64,000 nt of DNA from Crenobacter oryzisoli (GTDB lineage Bacteria; Pseudomonadota; Gammaproteobacteria; Burkholderiales; Chromobacteriaceae): contig NZ_JAUEDK010000005.1 of assembly GCF_030385785.1 (NCBI RefSeq), positions 115,127 through 179,126 of the forward strand, in the 5' to 3' direction. The position numbers and the translations under genes were made by a program. The notes under the pieces were generated by a model that made no database searches, had not been told where the DNA came from, and was given only the letters and a program-made list of their open reading frames with translations. Below are positions 47,021 to 57,744 of the stretch, in pieces (positions within the stretch are counted from its first letter, which is position 1; every line of letters begins with the position of its first letter).

Positions 47021-48632
47021 GCCTGTCTCGTCCAACCCGCCCCCGGCCCCCGACTTGCGTCCGCGCCGTCGCTGGAGCCCGTCGCTGGTCTGGCTGATCC
47101 CGGCCATCGCTGCCGTGATTGCAGGCTACTTGGCCGTACATGCCGTATTGTCGCGCGGCCCGACCATCACGATCGCCTTCAAGAGCGCCGAAGGCCTGGA
47201 AGCTGGCAAGACCAAGATCAAGTACAAGGATGTCGACGTCGGCGAGGTCACCGCGATCACGCTCAGCTCGGATCGCAAGCACATCATCGCCACCGCGCAG
47301 CTGTCGCGCGACATAGAGCAGTATCTGGTCGACGACAGCCGTTTCTGGGTGGTGCGCCCGCGCATTGCCGGCGGCACCGTGTCGGGGCTCAGCACCCTGC
47401 TGTCAGGTGCCTATATCGGTTTCGACGTCGGCCACTCACAGCAGGAACGCCTCAACTTCATCGGGCTCGATGTCCCCCCGATCATCACCGGCGACCAGCC
47501 CGGCCGACAGTTCAAGTTGTTCGCCGATGACCTGGGCTCGCTCGACGTCGGCGCGCCGATTTACTACCGCCGCATCGCGGTAGGCCGGGTGGTCGGCTAC
47601 AAGCTCGACCCGAGCGGACACAATGTCATCGTGTCGGTGTTCGTTGAGGCGCCCTATGACAAGTTCGTCACCCAGCAGACCCGTTTCTGGAACGCCAGCG
47701 GCGTCGATCTCAAGGTGGATGCCAACGGCGTCAAACTGAACACCCAGTCGATCGCCAGCATCGTGCTAGGCGGCATTGCCTTCGAGACGCCGGAAAGCGA
47801 CGAAGAAATGGAACAGGCCAGCCCGAATACCACCTTTACGCTGGCCCACGATCACGAGCAGGCAATGCGCACCCCGGACCGCATCGTGCGCATCGTACTG
47901 TTCCGCTTTCACCAGTCGCTGCGCGGGCTCTCCGTGGGAGCGCCAGTCGACTTTCGCGGCATCGCACTTGGCGAGGTCACTCGCATCGGTGTCGAGTACA
48001 ACAAGGATCACCACAATCTCGACATGCTGGTGCAGGCGCACATTTACCCGAGCCGGCTGCGCAGCCTGTCGCGTCAGAGCCTAGTCGCTCAGGAAAACGA
48101 TGCGCGACTGCGGCGCATCGCCGAGCGCGGCCTGCACGCGCAGCTGCGGTCGGCCAATCTGTTGACCGGCCAGCTTTATGTCGCACTCGATTTCTTCCCT
48201 GGCGTCCAGCCGGCAAAGCTGACCGAACGGAACGGCGTGCTGGAGCTGCCGACCATGCCGGGCGACCTGGAAGAGCTGCAGGCAACGCTCAAACGCATTG
48301 CCGCCCGCCTCGACAAGGTGCCGCTCGACACCATTGGCAAGCAGCTGCAGCAGAACCTGACGGCGCTCAACAAAGCGCTCGACGAGACTACCGGGCTGAT
48401 GAAGCAGCTGAATGGCCAGGTCGCCCCCGAGGCACAGAAGACGCTGCAACAGCTCAATCAGACGCTGCAGTCAGCCCAGCGTACGCTGTCCCCCGACTCA
48501 CCGGCCCAGCAGGACGTGCGCACGGCCGCGCAGGAGGTCAGCAAGGCGGCGCAGAGCTTCCGTGCCCTAAGCGACTATCTGGAACGCCACCCCGAAGCGC
48601 TGATCCGGGGCAAACAGGGGGATAAGCCATGA
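47013..48632 (+). CDS. pqiB: MCE-domain protein PqiB
   Basis: PqiB forms a periplasm-spanning syringe of stacked MCE domains that carries lipids between membranes. The 539-residue protein has an N-terminal membrane anchor (SLVWLIPAIAAVIAGYLAVH, about 22-41) and three MCE repeats, beginning about residues 48 (ITIAFKSAEGLEAGKTKIKY), 160 and 290 (LFRFHQSLRGLSVGAPVDFRG). A long C-terminal helical region (about 410-520) forms the tube tip. Overlaps with both neighbours show a tight operon. Confidence 0.95.
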   Translation: MTEPVSSNPPPAPDLRPRRRWSPSLVWLIPAIAAVIAGYLAVHAVLSRGPTITIAFKSAEGLEAGKTKIKYKDVDVGEVTAITLSSDRKHIIATAQLSRDIEQYLVDDSRFWVVRPRIAGGTVSGLSTLLSGAYIGFDVGHSQQERLNFIGLDVPPIITGDQPGRQFKLFADDLGSLDVGAPIYYRRIAVGRVVGYKLDPSGHNVIVSVFVEAPYDKFVTQQTRFWNASGVDLKVDANGVKLNTQSIASIVLGGIAFETPESDEEMEQASPNTTFTLAHDHEQAMRTPDRIVRIVLFRFHQSLRGLSVGAPVDFRGIALGEVTRIGVEYNKDHHNLDMLVQAHIYPSRLRSLSRQSLVAQENDARLRRIAERGLHAQLRSANLLTGQLYVALDFFPGVQPAKLTERNGVLELPTMPGDLEELQATLKRIAARLDKVPLDTIGKQLQQNLTALNKALDETTGLMKQLNGQVAPEAQKTLQQLNQTLQSAQRTLSPDSPAQQDVRTAAQEVSKAAQSFRALSDYLERHPEALIRGKQGDKP

Positions 48633-49219
48633 TCGCGCGCCTAATGCTGGCGGCCGGCTTCGCGGCGCTGTTGGCCGGCTGCGGCTCGCCTTCAGCCCAG
48701 TTCTATCAGCTTCATGCGCTGGCGCCAGCCGGCGCCTCCTCCCCTGACGAACGTAGCCTGCTGGTCGGCCCGGTGACGGTGCCGGCCGCACACGACCGAC
48801 CCCAGCTGGTGATCGACGCCGGCGACAGCCGCCTGACCCTGCTCGAACAGCAACGCTGGGCCGGCACGGTGCAGCGCAATCTGGCCGAGGCGCTGGCCGG
48901 CAATCTTCGCAGTGAGCTGGGCCTTTCCCGCGTCTACGTGTTCCCGGTGGTAGGCATGCCCGAACCTGACCGCCAGTTGCTGCTGGATTTGCAGGCCATC
49001 GACAACCGTCCCGGTCGCTCGGTGCACTTGGCCGGCACCTGGACCGTGGTCGCACGCGGCAAGACGGTGGCCGCGGGCCCGGTGGACGTCGAACAGCCGG
49101 TGTCCGGTAGCGGCTACCCTGCGTTGATCACCGCCCAAGAGCAGGCACTGCTGACGATCAGTCGCCAGATTGCCGCCGCTATCCGAGCTGCGAGTCCGAA
49201 CATGCCCAGGCAACCTTGA
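48629..49219 (+). CDS. pqiC: Outer-membrane lipoprotein PqiC
   Basis: The 196-residue protein has a lipoprotein signal ending LLAGCGS and the ABC-type auxiliary fold (QFYQLHALAP, LLVGPVTVPAAHDRPQLV, RWAGTVQRNLAEALAGNLRS). PqiC anchors the PqiB tube at the outer membrane. Its start overlaps the pqiB stop (ATGA). It closes the operon. Confidence 0.92.
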   Translation: MIARLMLAAGFAALLAGCGSPSAQFYQLHALAPAGASSPDERSLLVGPVTVPAAHDRPQLVIDAGDSRLTLLEQQRWAGTVQRNLAEALAGNLRSELGLSRVYVFPVVGMPEPDRQLLLDLQAIDNRPGRSVHLAGTWTVVARGKTVAAGPVDVEQPVSGSGYPALITAQEQALLTISRQIAAAIRAASPNMPRQP

Positions 49220-49249
49220 TATCGATACAAGACAAGATCGAGAACGGCC

Positions 49250-49628
49250 ATGCCGATCGCCAATGCGCTACAACAGCAACAAGAGAAGCTGAGTCTGTCA
49301 GCAAGAGGCTATGGCGATGGCCCCATCCTGCAGGAGCCCTATCGCTGCAAGGAATTCAAGGTGGGATTACGCCTCGAGGCTAGCCGACTGATTTCGCCTT
49401 TTCTCGGTGCGCAAAGGCCGGAGACTCTCTCCGACCGCTTTCTCGTTTCAACCATTTGTGGCAATGGTATGGGGCGAAGCGCTTCTCGAGCAGCATGGTA
49501 TTTCCGCCCACCCGGACCGCAATGACACTGACCGGTACTGGTGAGTTGACATCGACAAGCTAAAGCCTGAGCACTTGGAAAGCATCTTGGCGGGACTGCG
49601 AACTCGCGTCGCCCATTTGCGAGGCTAA
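49250..49628 (+). pseudogene. Possible decayed ORF of unknown family
   Basis: Protein-like sequence runs in one frame from 49250 (MPIANALQQQQEKLSLSARG ... RLEASRLISPFLGA). It seems to continue in another frame from about 49446 (FVAMVWGEALLEQHGISAHP, then an in-frame TGA, then VDIDKLKPEHLESILAGLRT) to a TAA at 49626. A frameshift plus a stop in otherwise protein-like text suggests a dead gene. I do not recognise the family. The rest of the 513-base gap to uvrB holds only a candidate hairpin. Confidence 0.35.
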
Positions 49629-49699
49629 AGTAAGCCGATATGCCCGTGGTCCTCGGAGCCCCCCTAGAGACCGTAGTTAAGCCACGCTGAGAAACATGT

Positions 49700-49722
49700 C
49701 CCGGCTTACCGTCTAAGCCGGG
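49700..49722 (-). terminator. Candidate terminator downstream of uvrB
   Basis: A 9-bp perfect stem (CCCGGCTTA / TAAGCCGGG) with a 5-base loop lies 11 bases after the uvrB stop. The following T tract on the minus strand is short and broken (ACATGTTTC). Confidence 0.6.
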
Positions 49723-49732
49723 CCGCAGGCAA

Positions 49733-51745
<2,013 letters not shown>

Positions 51746-51970
51746 GAGCAGTCTTGAAAGGGCTGGCGGCGGATGAGATGAAAGGATAAAAGTCATTTTA
51801 CGCGAGCCTGTCGCACCATGCGACGCCGAAGACGCTTTTTACCAACCACGACATTAAATCCTTGTTTACAATGCGGTACGAATCAACCAAAGAGCGAGAG
51901 AGGGCCGCCGTTTTTGCGCGTTTCTGCCACGGCCCTACTCGCTCTAATCTGTTTAACGGAGAGTGACCCT

Positions 51971-52849
51971 ATGCTCAGACTCGCAGCCCGTTGGCTGGTG
52001 TCCGCGGCATTGTGCGGCGCAGCTACCTTGGTGGCTCCTTACGCGCTCGCGCAACCGGTGCAAGTAGCCAGCCAGATGCTGGCCGAAACCGCCCCTCGCC
52101 TGAGTTCCAGTTCGGTCTTGGTGCTCAATGGCCAGAACGGTGAGCCGCTGTACCAGAAGAACATCAATCAACGCATGCCGATCGCCTCGATCAGCAAGCT
52201 GATGACCGCGATGGTCATCCTCGACTCCGGCGTGTCGCTGGATGAGCCGATTACGGTCACCGATGCCGAGATCGACCGACTGAAGAACACCCACTCACGC
52301 TTGGCGATCGGCACCACGATGACCCGCCGCGAGTTGCTGCTCCTGGCGCTGATGTCGTCGGAGAACCGCGCCGCTCACGCGCTGGCTCGTTCCTACCCGG
52401 CCGGTCTGCAGGCCTTTATTGCCAAGATGAACCAGAAGGCGGCCAGCCTCGGTATGCGTGACACGGTGTTCTACGACCCGACCGGACTCGATGTGCGCAA
52501 CACCTCCACTGCCGCCGATCTCGCGCAGATGGTGAAGGCGGCCTACCAGTATCCACTGATCCGCCAGGACACCACCACCGTCGAGCACGAGGCCACGATC
52601 GTTCACGGCCGCCAGCTGCACTATAAGAACAGCAACGCGCTGGTGCGTCAGGGCGAATGGGACATCGCCCTGCAAAAGACCGGCTATATCCAGGAAGCCG
52701 GCCGCTGCATGGTGATGTACGCGAACGTCGGCACCAAGCCGCTGATCATCGTGCTGCTGGCTGCCGGCGGCAGCGCTGCCCGCGTGAACGATGCCAAGTC
52801 GCTGAAAAACTGGCTGGAGGCGCACCCGTCGTACTGGCTGGCTGGCTGA
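51971..52849 (+). CDS. pbpG: D-alanyl-D-alanine endopeptidase PBP7
   Basis: PBP7 cleaves peptide cross-links of murein in the periplasm. The start at 51971 gives 292 residues with a cleavable signal (LVSAALCGAATLVAPYALAQ). The penicillin-binding motifs are intact: SISK in MPIASISKLMTAMV, SEN in LMSSENRAAHALA, and KTG in LQKTGYI. The longer upstream frame begins before the signal and is not used. A strong terminator follows. Confidence 0.95.
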   Translation: MLRLAARWLVSAALCGAATLVAPYALAQPVQVASQMLAETAPRLSSSSVLVLNGQNGEPLYQKNINQRMPIASISKLMTAMVILDSGVSLDEPITVTDAEIDRLKNTHSRLAIGTTMTRRELLLLALMSSENRAAHALARSYPAGLQAFIAKMNQKAASLGMRDTVFYDPTGLDVRNTSTAADLAQMVKAAYQYPLIRQDTTTVEHEATIVHGRQLHYKNSNALVRQGEWDIALQKTGYIQEAGRCMVMYANVGTKPLIIVLLAAGGSAARVNDAKSLKNWLEAHPSYWLAG

Positions 52850-52874
52850 GTTCGGTCGGCCCGGATCATGAATG

Positions 52875-52901
52875 AAACGCCGCCTTCGGGTGGCGTTTTT
52901 T
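52875..52901 (+). terminator. Terminator of pbpG
   Basis: A 10-bp stem with one G-U pair and a TTCG tetraloop (AAACGCCGCC TTCG GGTGGCGTTT), followed by TTT, 25 bases after the pbpG stop. Confidence 0.92.
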
Positions 52902-52976
52902 GTTCGCCGCAGTCAAAACACAACGTATTAGTTTGTAAATAAACGAAGGCATCACTAATTACTTCTGTATTAACGC

Positions 52977-53000
52977 TAACTTTGTAAAGTTATCGTAAAG
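52977..53000 (+). promoter_or_regulatory. Candidate operator upstream of the glycosyltransferase gene
   Basis: In an A/T-rich 176-base gap, TAACTTTGTAAAGTTA (52977-52992) is a 7-bp palindrome. It overlaps a direct repeat GTAAAG-TTATC-GTAAAG (52984-53000) with 11-base period. Direct repeats of one helical turn are typical of OmpR/PhoB-family response regulators. The identity of the regulator is unknown. Confidence 0.4.
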
Positions 53001-53077
53001 AAATAGACAGTGGAGCCTGTTTTACTTAATGCATCCGGATTAGAATCCGCATTTCTTCTGAAAGAAATTGAAAATGC

Positions 53078-54793
53078 ATGAGTAGTAAAGCCCTGTCATC
53101 AGCGGCTCAGGCACAACCGCTTGCATCCTCTCCGGCCTCGCTTGCCACCATTCTGCTGGTAGCCATGTTGGTCTACGCGCTTCCGGGCACGCTCGGCCAT
53201 ACCCCCTGGAAACAGGACGAGGCATACAGCTTCGGCATCATCCAGCATATGCTGGAGAGCGGCCAACTGCTGGTGCCGACCAATGCCGGCCAGCCTTTCA
53301 TGGAAAAGCCGCCGCTCTACTACTGGACCGCGACGGCCTTTGCCGCCGTGCTGCAGCGCTGGCTGCCGCTCTACGATGCGGCACGGCTTGCCAGCACCTT
53401 CTACGTCGGCGTGGCCGGCGTGTTCGTCGCGCTGTTCGCCCAGATCTCGTTCCGTGCCCCTAGCGTGTTATCGCGCCGGGTGCTGATTACCGTAGCGCTC
53501 TATGCCAGCACCGTCGGCATGGTGAAGCACGCCCACGACCTGTTCACCGACATGTCGCTGTGCGCCGGCACCGCCATCGCACTGTACGGGCTGCAGCGCT
53601 TGGCCTGCCAGGCTGGCGGCACGCGCCACGACGCACTGTGGCTGGGCCTGGGCGTCGGCATTGCAGCGCTGTCGAAGGGCGTGTTCATCCCGTCGGTGTT
53701 CGCCGCAACTGCCGTGCTCTTGCCGCTGGCGGTGCGCCCCTGCCGCAATCGCCGCTACTACGCCCGGCTGGTACTGGCCGGTCTGGTCGCGCTGCCGCTG
53801 GCAGTGAGCTGGCCGGTCGCGCTGTACCTGCACTCTCCGGCCCTGTTCGATGTGTGGTTCTGGCAGAACAACGTTGGGCGCTACGTCGGCTACTCGGTGC
53901 CGCAACTGGGCTCCGCCGCCAACCACACCCGGGTGATCGAGGCCTTCCTGTTCTTTGCCTTCCCGGCCGGCATATTGGCGCTGAGCTATATGCTGCGCGG
54001 CGGCTGGCGCAAACTTGGCCGCGCCGAGATCGCGCTACCGCTGCTGTTCGTCGCCATCGGCCTCGCCGTGCTGCAGACCTCGGCCACCTCTCGCCATCTC
54101 TACCTCTTGCCGTTCACCGCCCCGCTGGCGGTGCTGGGTGCCCGGGGCCTGCTGCGGCTGCCGCTGCGCTTCCTGCTAGGCGTCAACCGCGTGCTGCCCT
54201 GGCTGTTCGGCACACTGGCGCTGACGGTATGGGCAATCTACTTCGCCTCGCTGTCGCAGGAAACGATGCAAACCTGGCTGCAGCCGCTGTCGCCGTGGCT
54301 ACCACTCGACTACACCATGCCGGTCAAACTGGTGCCGCTGCTGTTCGCGCTGGCGCTGACGGTGGCTTGGCTGCAGCGTGACCGCTGGCTGTCGGCCAAC
54401 GGCCGGGTCGCGATCACCCAGCAGTGGCTGTTTGGCATCGTGCTGGCCTGGAGCCTGCCGTTTACGCTGCTGCTGCCATGGCTGGACCAGGCCAAGGGTT
54501 ATGGTGCGGTGTACGCGCAGATGGAGTCGGCAATACGCAGCGACTGGCAGGCCGGCGATTGCCTGTCCTCGATGGAACTGGGCGAATCGGAAGCACCACT
54601 GCTCTACTACTTCACAGGCATCCTGCACCAGCCAGTGACGACGCCGAAGCAGGCGCGCGAATGCCGTTGGCTGCTGCTGGAGGCGAAGGGCACGCCGGCC
54701 GCGCCCCCGGTCGGCTGGATGCCGATCTGGCGGGGCGGCCGCGACGGCGACCGGGATGAATTCCTGCAGCTGTTCTCACGCCTGCCGAACTGA
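53078..54793 (+). CDS. ArnT/PMT-family membrane glycosyltransferase
   Basis: The 571-residue integral-membrane protein has about twelve hydrophobic segments and the GT-C signature near the first periplasmic loop (WKQDEAYSFGIIQHMLESGQ, with the catalytic acidic pair D-E, then NAGQPFMEKPPLYYW). This loop pattern is shared by ArnT (lipid A aminoarabinose transferase) and other PMT-like enzymes using lipid-linked sugars. No arn operon is present, so the sugar and acceptor are open. A hydrophilic domain of about 90 residues ends the protein. Confidence 0.87.
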   Translation: MSSKALSSAAQAQPLASSPASLATILLVAMLVYALPGTLGHTPWKQDEAYSFGIIQHMLESGQLLVPTNAGQPFMEKPPLYYWTATAFAAVLQRWLPLYDAARLASTFYVGVAGVFVALFAQISFRAPSVLSRRVLITVALYASTVGMVKHAHDLFTDMSLCAGTAIALYGLQRLACQAGGTRHDALWLGLGVGIAALSKGVFIPSVFAATAVLLPLAVRPCRNRRYYARLVLAGLVALPLAVSWPVALYLHSPALFDVWFWQNNVGRYVGYSVPQLGSAANHTRVIEAFLFFAFPAGILALSYMLRGGWRKLGRAEIALPLLFVAIGLAVLQTSATSRHLYLLPFTAPLAVLGARGLLRLPLRFLLGVNRVLPWLFGTLALTVWAIYFASLSQETMQTWLQPLSPWLPLDYTMPVKLVPLLFALALTVAWLQRDRWLSANGRVAITQQWLFGIVLAWSLPFTLLLPWLDQAKGYGAVYAQMESAIRSDWQAGDCLSSMELGESEAPLLYYFTGILHQPVTTPKQARECRWLLLEAKGTPAAPPVGWMPIWRGGRDGDRDEFLQLFSRLPN

Positions 54794-54825
54794 TCGAACC
54801 TATCCTGGGTCGGCGCCCGCCGGCC

Positions 54826-55746
54826 CTACAACCCCTCCTCCCAATACGGCACCCTGCCGTAGCACTCCATTAGATAATCAACGAACACCCCGATGCGCGG
54901 CAGCGCTGCGCGCTGCGGGTAGAGCGCGTACACGTCCTGCGCCGGCAGCCGGTACTGCGGCAGCACCGTCACCACCCGGCCGGCGCGCAACGCATTGCCG
55001 ATGTCCCACACCGACTTGATCGCGATGCCGCCGCCGGCGGCGCAGGCCTCGCCGACCGCCTCGCCGTGGTCGCACACCAGCCGGCCGCCGACCCGCACCG
55101 TCTCTTGTCCGCTGGGCCCTTCCAGTGTCCAGTTCTGGTAACGGGTGCCCGGTTCGGCCAACAGCAGGCAATCGTGCCCGCTCAGATCGGCCGCGCGCTG
55201 CGGCACGCCGCGCCGGGCTAGGTAGTCGGGCGCCGCGCACAACACCCGGCGGTTGTCGGCGAGTCGGCGCGCCACCCAGTCGCTGTCGACCGGCCGGCCG
55301 ATGCGGATCGCCAGGTCCATCCGCTCGGCGACCAGGTCGACCACGGCATCGGTCAGGTACAGGTGCACCGACAGCGCCGGGTAGCGCGCCAGGAAGGCCG
55401 GCAGGAACGGTGCGATGTGCTGGCGGCCGAACGAGGCCGAGGCGGTGACGCGCAGCACCCCGGCCGGCTCGGCGCGACTGGCGCGCAGCCGCTCCTCGGT
55501 GTCGGCGAGCAAAGCCAACGCCTCGCGGCCGCGCTGGTAGTAAAGCTCGCCCTCGGCGGTCAGCGACAGCCGCCGGGTGGTGCGCGTCACCAGCCGCACG
55601 CCCAGCCGCGCCTCCAGCCGGATCAGCCGCTTGCTGACCAGTGCACCAGACAGGCCCAGCCGCGCGCCGGCGCCGACCAGGCTGCCCGACTCGGCGATGG
55701 CGCAAAACAGCGCGAGTTCGCTGACCTCATCCAACATTCTCACCAT
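54826..55746 (-). CDS. LysR-family transcriptional regulator
   Basis: The 306-residue regulator has the LysR helix-turn-helix at its N-terminus (LALFCAIAESGSLVGAGARL-like segment, then LSGALVSKRLIRLEARLGVR) and a substrate-binding-like domain from about residue 90. It belongs to the CrgA/AaeR-like type by its FLPAFLARYPALSVHLYLTD stretch. It is divergent from the MDR oxidoreductase gene and probably regulates it. Confidence 0.92.
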   Translation of the reverse strand: MVRMLDEVSELALFCAIAESGSLVGAGARLGLSGALVSKRLIRLEARLGVRLVTRTTRRLSLTAEGELYYQRGREALALLADTEERLRASRAEPAGVLRVTASASFGRQHIAPFLPAFLARYPALSVHLYLTDAVVDLVAERMDLAIRIGRPVDSDWVARRLADNRRVLCAAPDYLARRGVPQRAADLSGHDCLLLAEPGTRYQNWTLEGPSGQETVRVGGRLVCDHGEAVGEACAAGGGIAIKSVWDIGNALRAGRVVTVLPQYRLPAQDVYALYPQRAALPRIGVFVDYLMECYGRVPYWEEGL

Positions 55747-55836
55747 TTCGTTGTGAATCTATCACTGGATTATGGCTTTTTCCGGTCATAAAGTCGCCGG
55801 ACAATGACGCCATTCCTCACCGTTTGGAGACCCGAC

Positions 55837-56850
55837 ATGAAAGCCGTTGCGCTGACCCGTTACCTGCCCATCGACCACCCTGAAGCACTGCTCGACGTCG
55901 AGCTGCCCATCCCCGCCATCGGCGAGCACGATCTGTTGGTACGCGTCGCTGCCGTGTCGGTGAACCCGGTCGACACCAAGGTGCGCGCGCCGAAGGACAA
56001 GGTCGAGGCCAACCCGCGCGTGCTCGGCTGGGACGCCGCCGGCACCGTCGAGGCGGTCGGCGCTGCGGTCGCCGGCTTCGCCGTCGGCGATGCGGTCTAC
56101 TACGCTGGCGACATCACCCGCCCGGGCAGCAATGCAGAGTTGCAGGCCGTCGACGCCCGCCTCGTCGCCAAGGCGCCGGCCACGCTGCGCCCGGAACAGG
56201 CGGCAGGCCTGCCGCTGACCGCGCTGACCGCCTGGGAAGGCCTGTTCGACCGGCTCGGCATCGACCCGGACGGCGCCGACCAGGGCAAGTCGCTGCTCTT
56301 GATCGGCGGCGCCGGCGGGGTCGGCTCACTGGTGATCCAGCTGGCCAAACGCGCTGGCCTGACCGTGATCGCCACCGCCGGCCGGCCGGAGAGCGCTGCC
56401 TGGTGCCGCGAGCTCGGCGCCGACCTGGTGATCGGCCGCGCCCAGTCGCTGGTGGACACCCTGGCAGAACAGGACATCCGCAGCGTCGACTACATCTACA
56501 ACGCCGCCGACACCGACGGCTGGTGGGACGACATGGTCGCGCTGATCCGCCCGCAAGGCCGCATCGTCAGCATCGTCGAGAACAAGGGCGTGCTGAACCA
56601 GGACGTGCTAAAGACCAAGAGCGCGTCGTTCGGCTGGGAGTTCATGTTCACCCGCGCGATGTACCAGACCGACGACATGGCCGAACAGGGCCGCATCCTC
56701 GAACGCGTCGCTGCGCTGATCGACGCGGGCGATCTGAAGCTGACCTTGGCCGAAACGCTGAGCCCGATCTCGGCGGCCACGCTGATCGAGGCGCACCGCA
56801 AGCTGGAGAGCGGCACGATGATCGGCAAGCTGGTGGTGCACAGCTGGTAA
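55837..56850 (+). CDS. Zinc-free MDR alcohol dehydrogenase-like / quinone oxidoreductase
   Basis: The 337-residue protein belongs to the medium-chain dehydrogenase superfamily. It starts MKAVALTRYLPIDHPEAL behind a GGAGA site, shows VNPVDTKVRAPK where zinc enzymes carry their catalytic Cys, and has the nucleotide motif LLIGGAGGVGSLVIQLAKRA. It is therefore most like zinc-independent quinone reductases often named zinc-type alcohol dehydrogenase-like. Substrate unknown. It is divergent from a LysR gene. Confidence 0.9.
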   Translation: MKAVALTRYLPIDHPEALLDVELPIPAIGEHDLLVRVAAVSVNPVDTKVRAPKDKVEANPRVLGWDAAGTVEAVGAAVAGFAVGDAVYYAGDITRPGSNAELQAVDARLVAKAPATLRPEQAAGLPLTALTAWEGLFDRLGIDPDGADQGKSLLLIGGAGGVGSLVIQLAKRAGLTVIATAGRPESAAWCRELGADLVIGRAQSLVDTLAEQDIRSVDYIYNAADTDGWWDDMVALIRPQGRIVSIVENKGVLNQDVLKTKSASFGWEFMFTRAMYQTDDMAEQGRILERVAALIDAGDLKLTLAETLSPISAATLIEAHRKLESGTMIGKLVVHSW

Positions 56851-56993
56851 GATGGCGTCATGGCCTGCCCGACCCAGGCCGGGCCAATCGACAACCTGCC
56901 GCCCCGACCGGGCGGCCAACCCGATGGCGGCGTCGCTCGCCGTGCGCTGGCCAGACCAGGTGCTTGGCGAGTGACGCCGGAGGAATGCACGCA

Positions 56994-57632
56994 ATGACGA
57001 TGACAAGCTGGTTGATCTACTGCGCGGTGGCCCTGGCCACCGCCTTCACCCCGGGGCCGGCCGTGCTGCTGGCGATCTCCAATGCGCTGACGGTGGGCGC
57101 GCGCCGTGCGCTGTACTGTTCCAGCGGCAATGCCTTCGGCGTGTGCGTGGTGTCCGCCGCCACCATGGCCGGGCTCGGCCTGCTGCTGAAAAGCTCGGCG
57201 ACGCTGTTCCTGCTGCTCAAGACCGCCGGTGCGCTGTACCTGATCTACCTGGGGCTGCGCCAGTGGAAGAATCGCGCCAACCTGTTCGCCCAGCTCGACG
57301 CCACCGCCCCCCCGGCGGCGCAGAGGTCGTCCCAGCTGTTCCTGCGCGGCGCGCTGGTGTCGATCACCAATCCCAAGTGCATCCTGTTCTTCACCGCGCT
57401 GTTCCCGCAGTTCATGCAGGCCGGGCAGCCGGTGCTGCCGCAGTTCCTGTTGCTGACCGCCACCTTTGCCGCCTGCACGCTGCTGTCGCATCTGGCCTAT
57501 GTGCTGCTGGCCTCCCGGCTGAAGGGTTGGTTCCGCACCGATCGGCGCGCCCAGCTGTTCAACCGGGCCTGCGGCGCCGCTCTCATGGCAATGGGCCTGG
57601 GAGTGCTGCGGTTGCGCCAGCAGGCGAGCTAG
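56994..57632 (+). CDS. LysE-family amino-acid/metabolite exporter
   Basis: The 212-residue inner-membrane protein has about six hydrophobic segments and LysE/RhtB-family sequence: FTPGPAVLLAISNALTVGAR near the N-terminus, KTAGALYLIYLGLRQWKNRA, and FLRGALVSITNPKCILFFTA. The start at 56994 lies nine bases after GGAGGA; ATG at 56985 is too close to that site. The exported compound cannot be deduced. Confidence 0.92.
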   Translation: MTMTSWLIYCAVALATAFTPGPAVLLAISNALTVGARRALYCSSGNAFGVCVVSAATMAGLGLLLKSSATLFLLLKTAGALYLIYLGLRQWKNRANLFAQLDATAPPAAQRSSQLFLRGALVSITNPKCILFFTALFPQFMQAGQPVLPQFLLLTATFAACTLLSHLAYVLLASRLKGWFRTDRRAQLFNRACGAALMAMGLGVLRLRQQAS

Positions 57633-57649
57633 ACCGCTTCTTTCAGTAC

Positions 57650-57691
57650 AAAAAGCTTGGCCGAACGACAATCCGTTCGACCAAGCTTTTT
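57650..57691. terminator. Bidirectional terminator between lysE-like gene and fbpC
   Basis: An 11-bp stem (AAAAAGCTTGG / CCAAGCTTTTT), one mismatch, then a further 6 bp (CGAACG / CGTTCG) around a 6-base loop. Poly-A/poly-T ends make it work in both directions for convergent genes. Confidence 0.9.
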
Positions 57692-57744
57692 CATGGGCTC
57701 ACAGCGCCCAAGCCAAGCCAGCGCAAGCTCTCCCGGCCAGGTGC

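Noticed and set aside
49430..49500. LMW-phosphatase-like CGNGMGRSAS string in the decayed ORF
   Set aside because: Superficial likeness to a C-x-G-N-x-C-R-S loop; the second Cys is absent and the rest does not fit the family.
51746..51840. LexA box upstream of uvrB
   Set aside because: Only a CTGT half-site (CTGTCGCACCATGCGA) is present; the ACAG half is missing.
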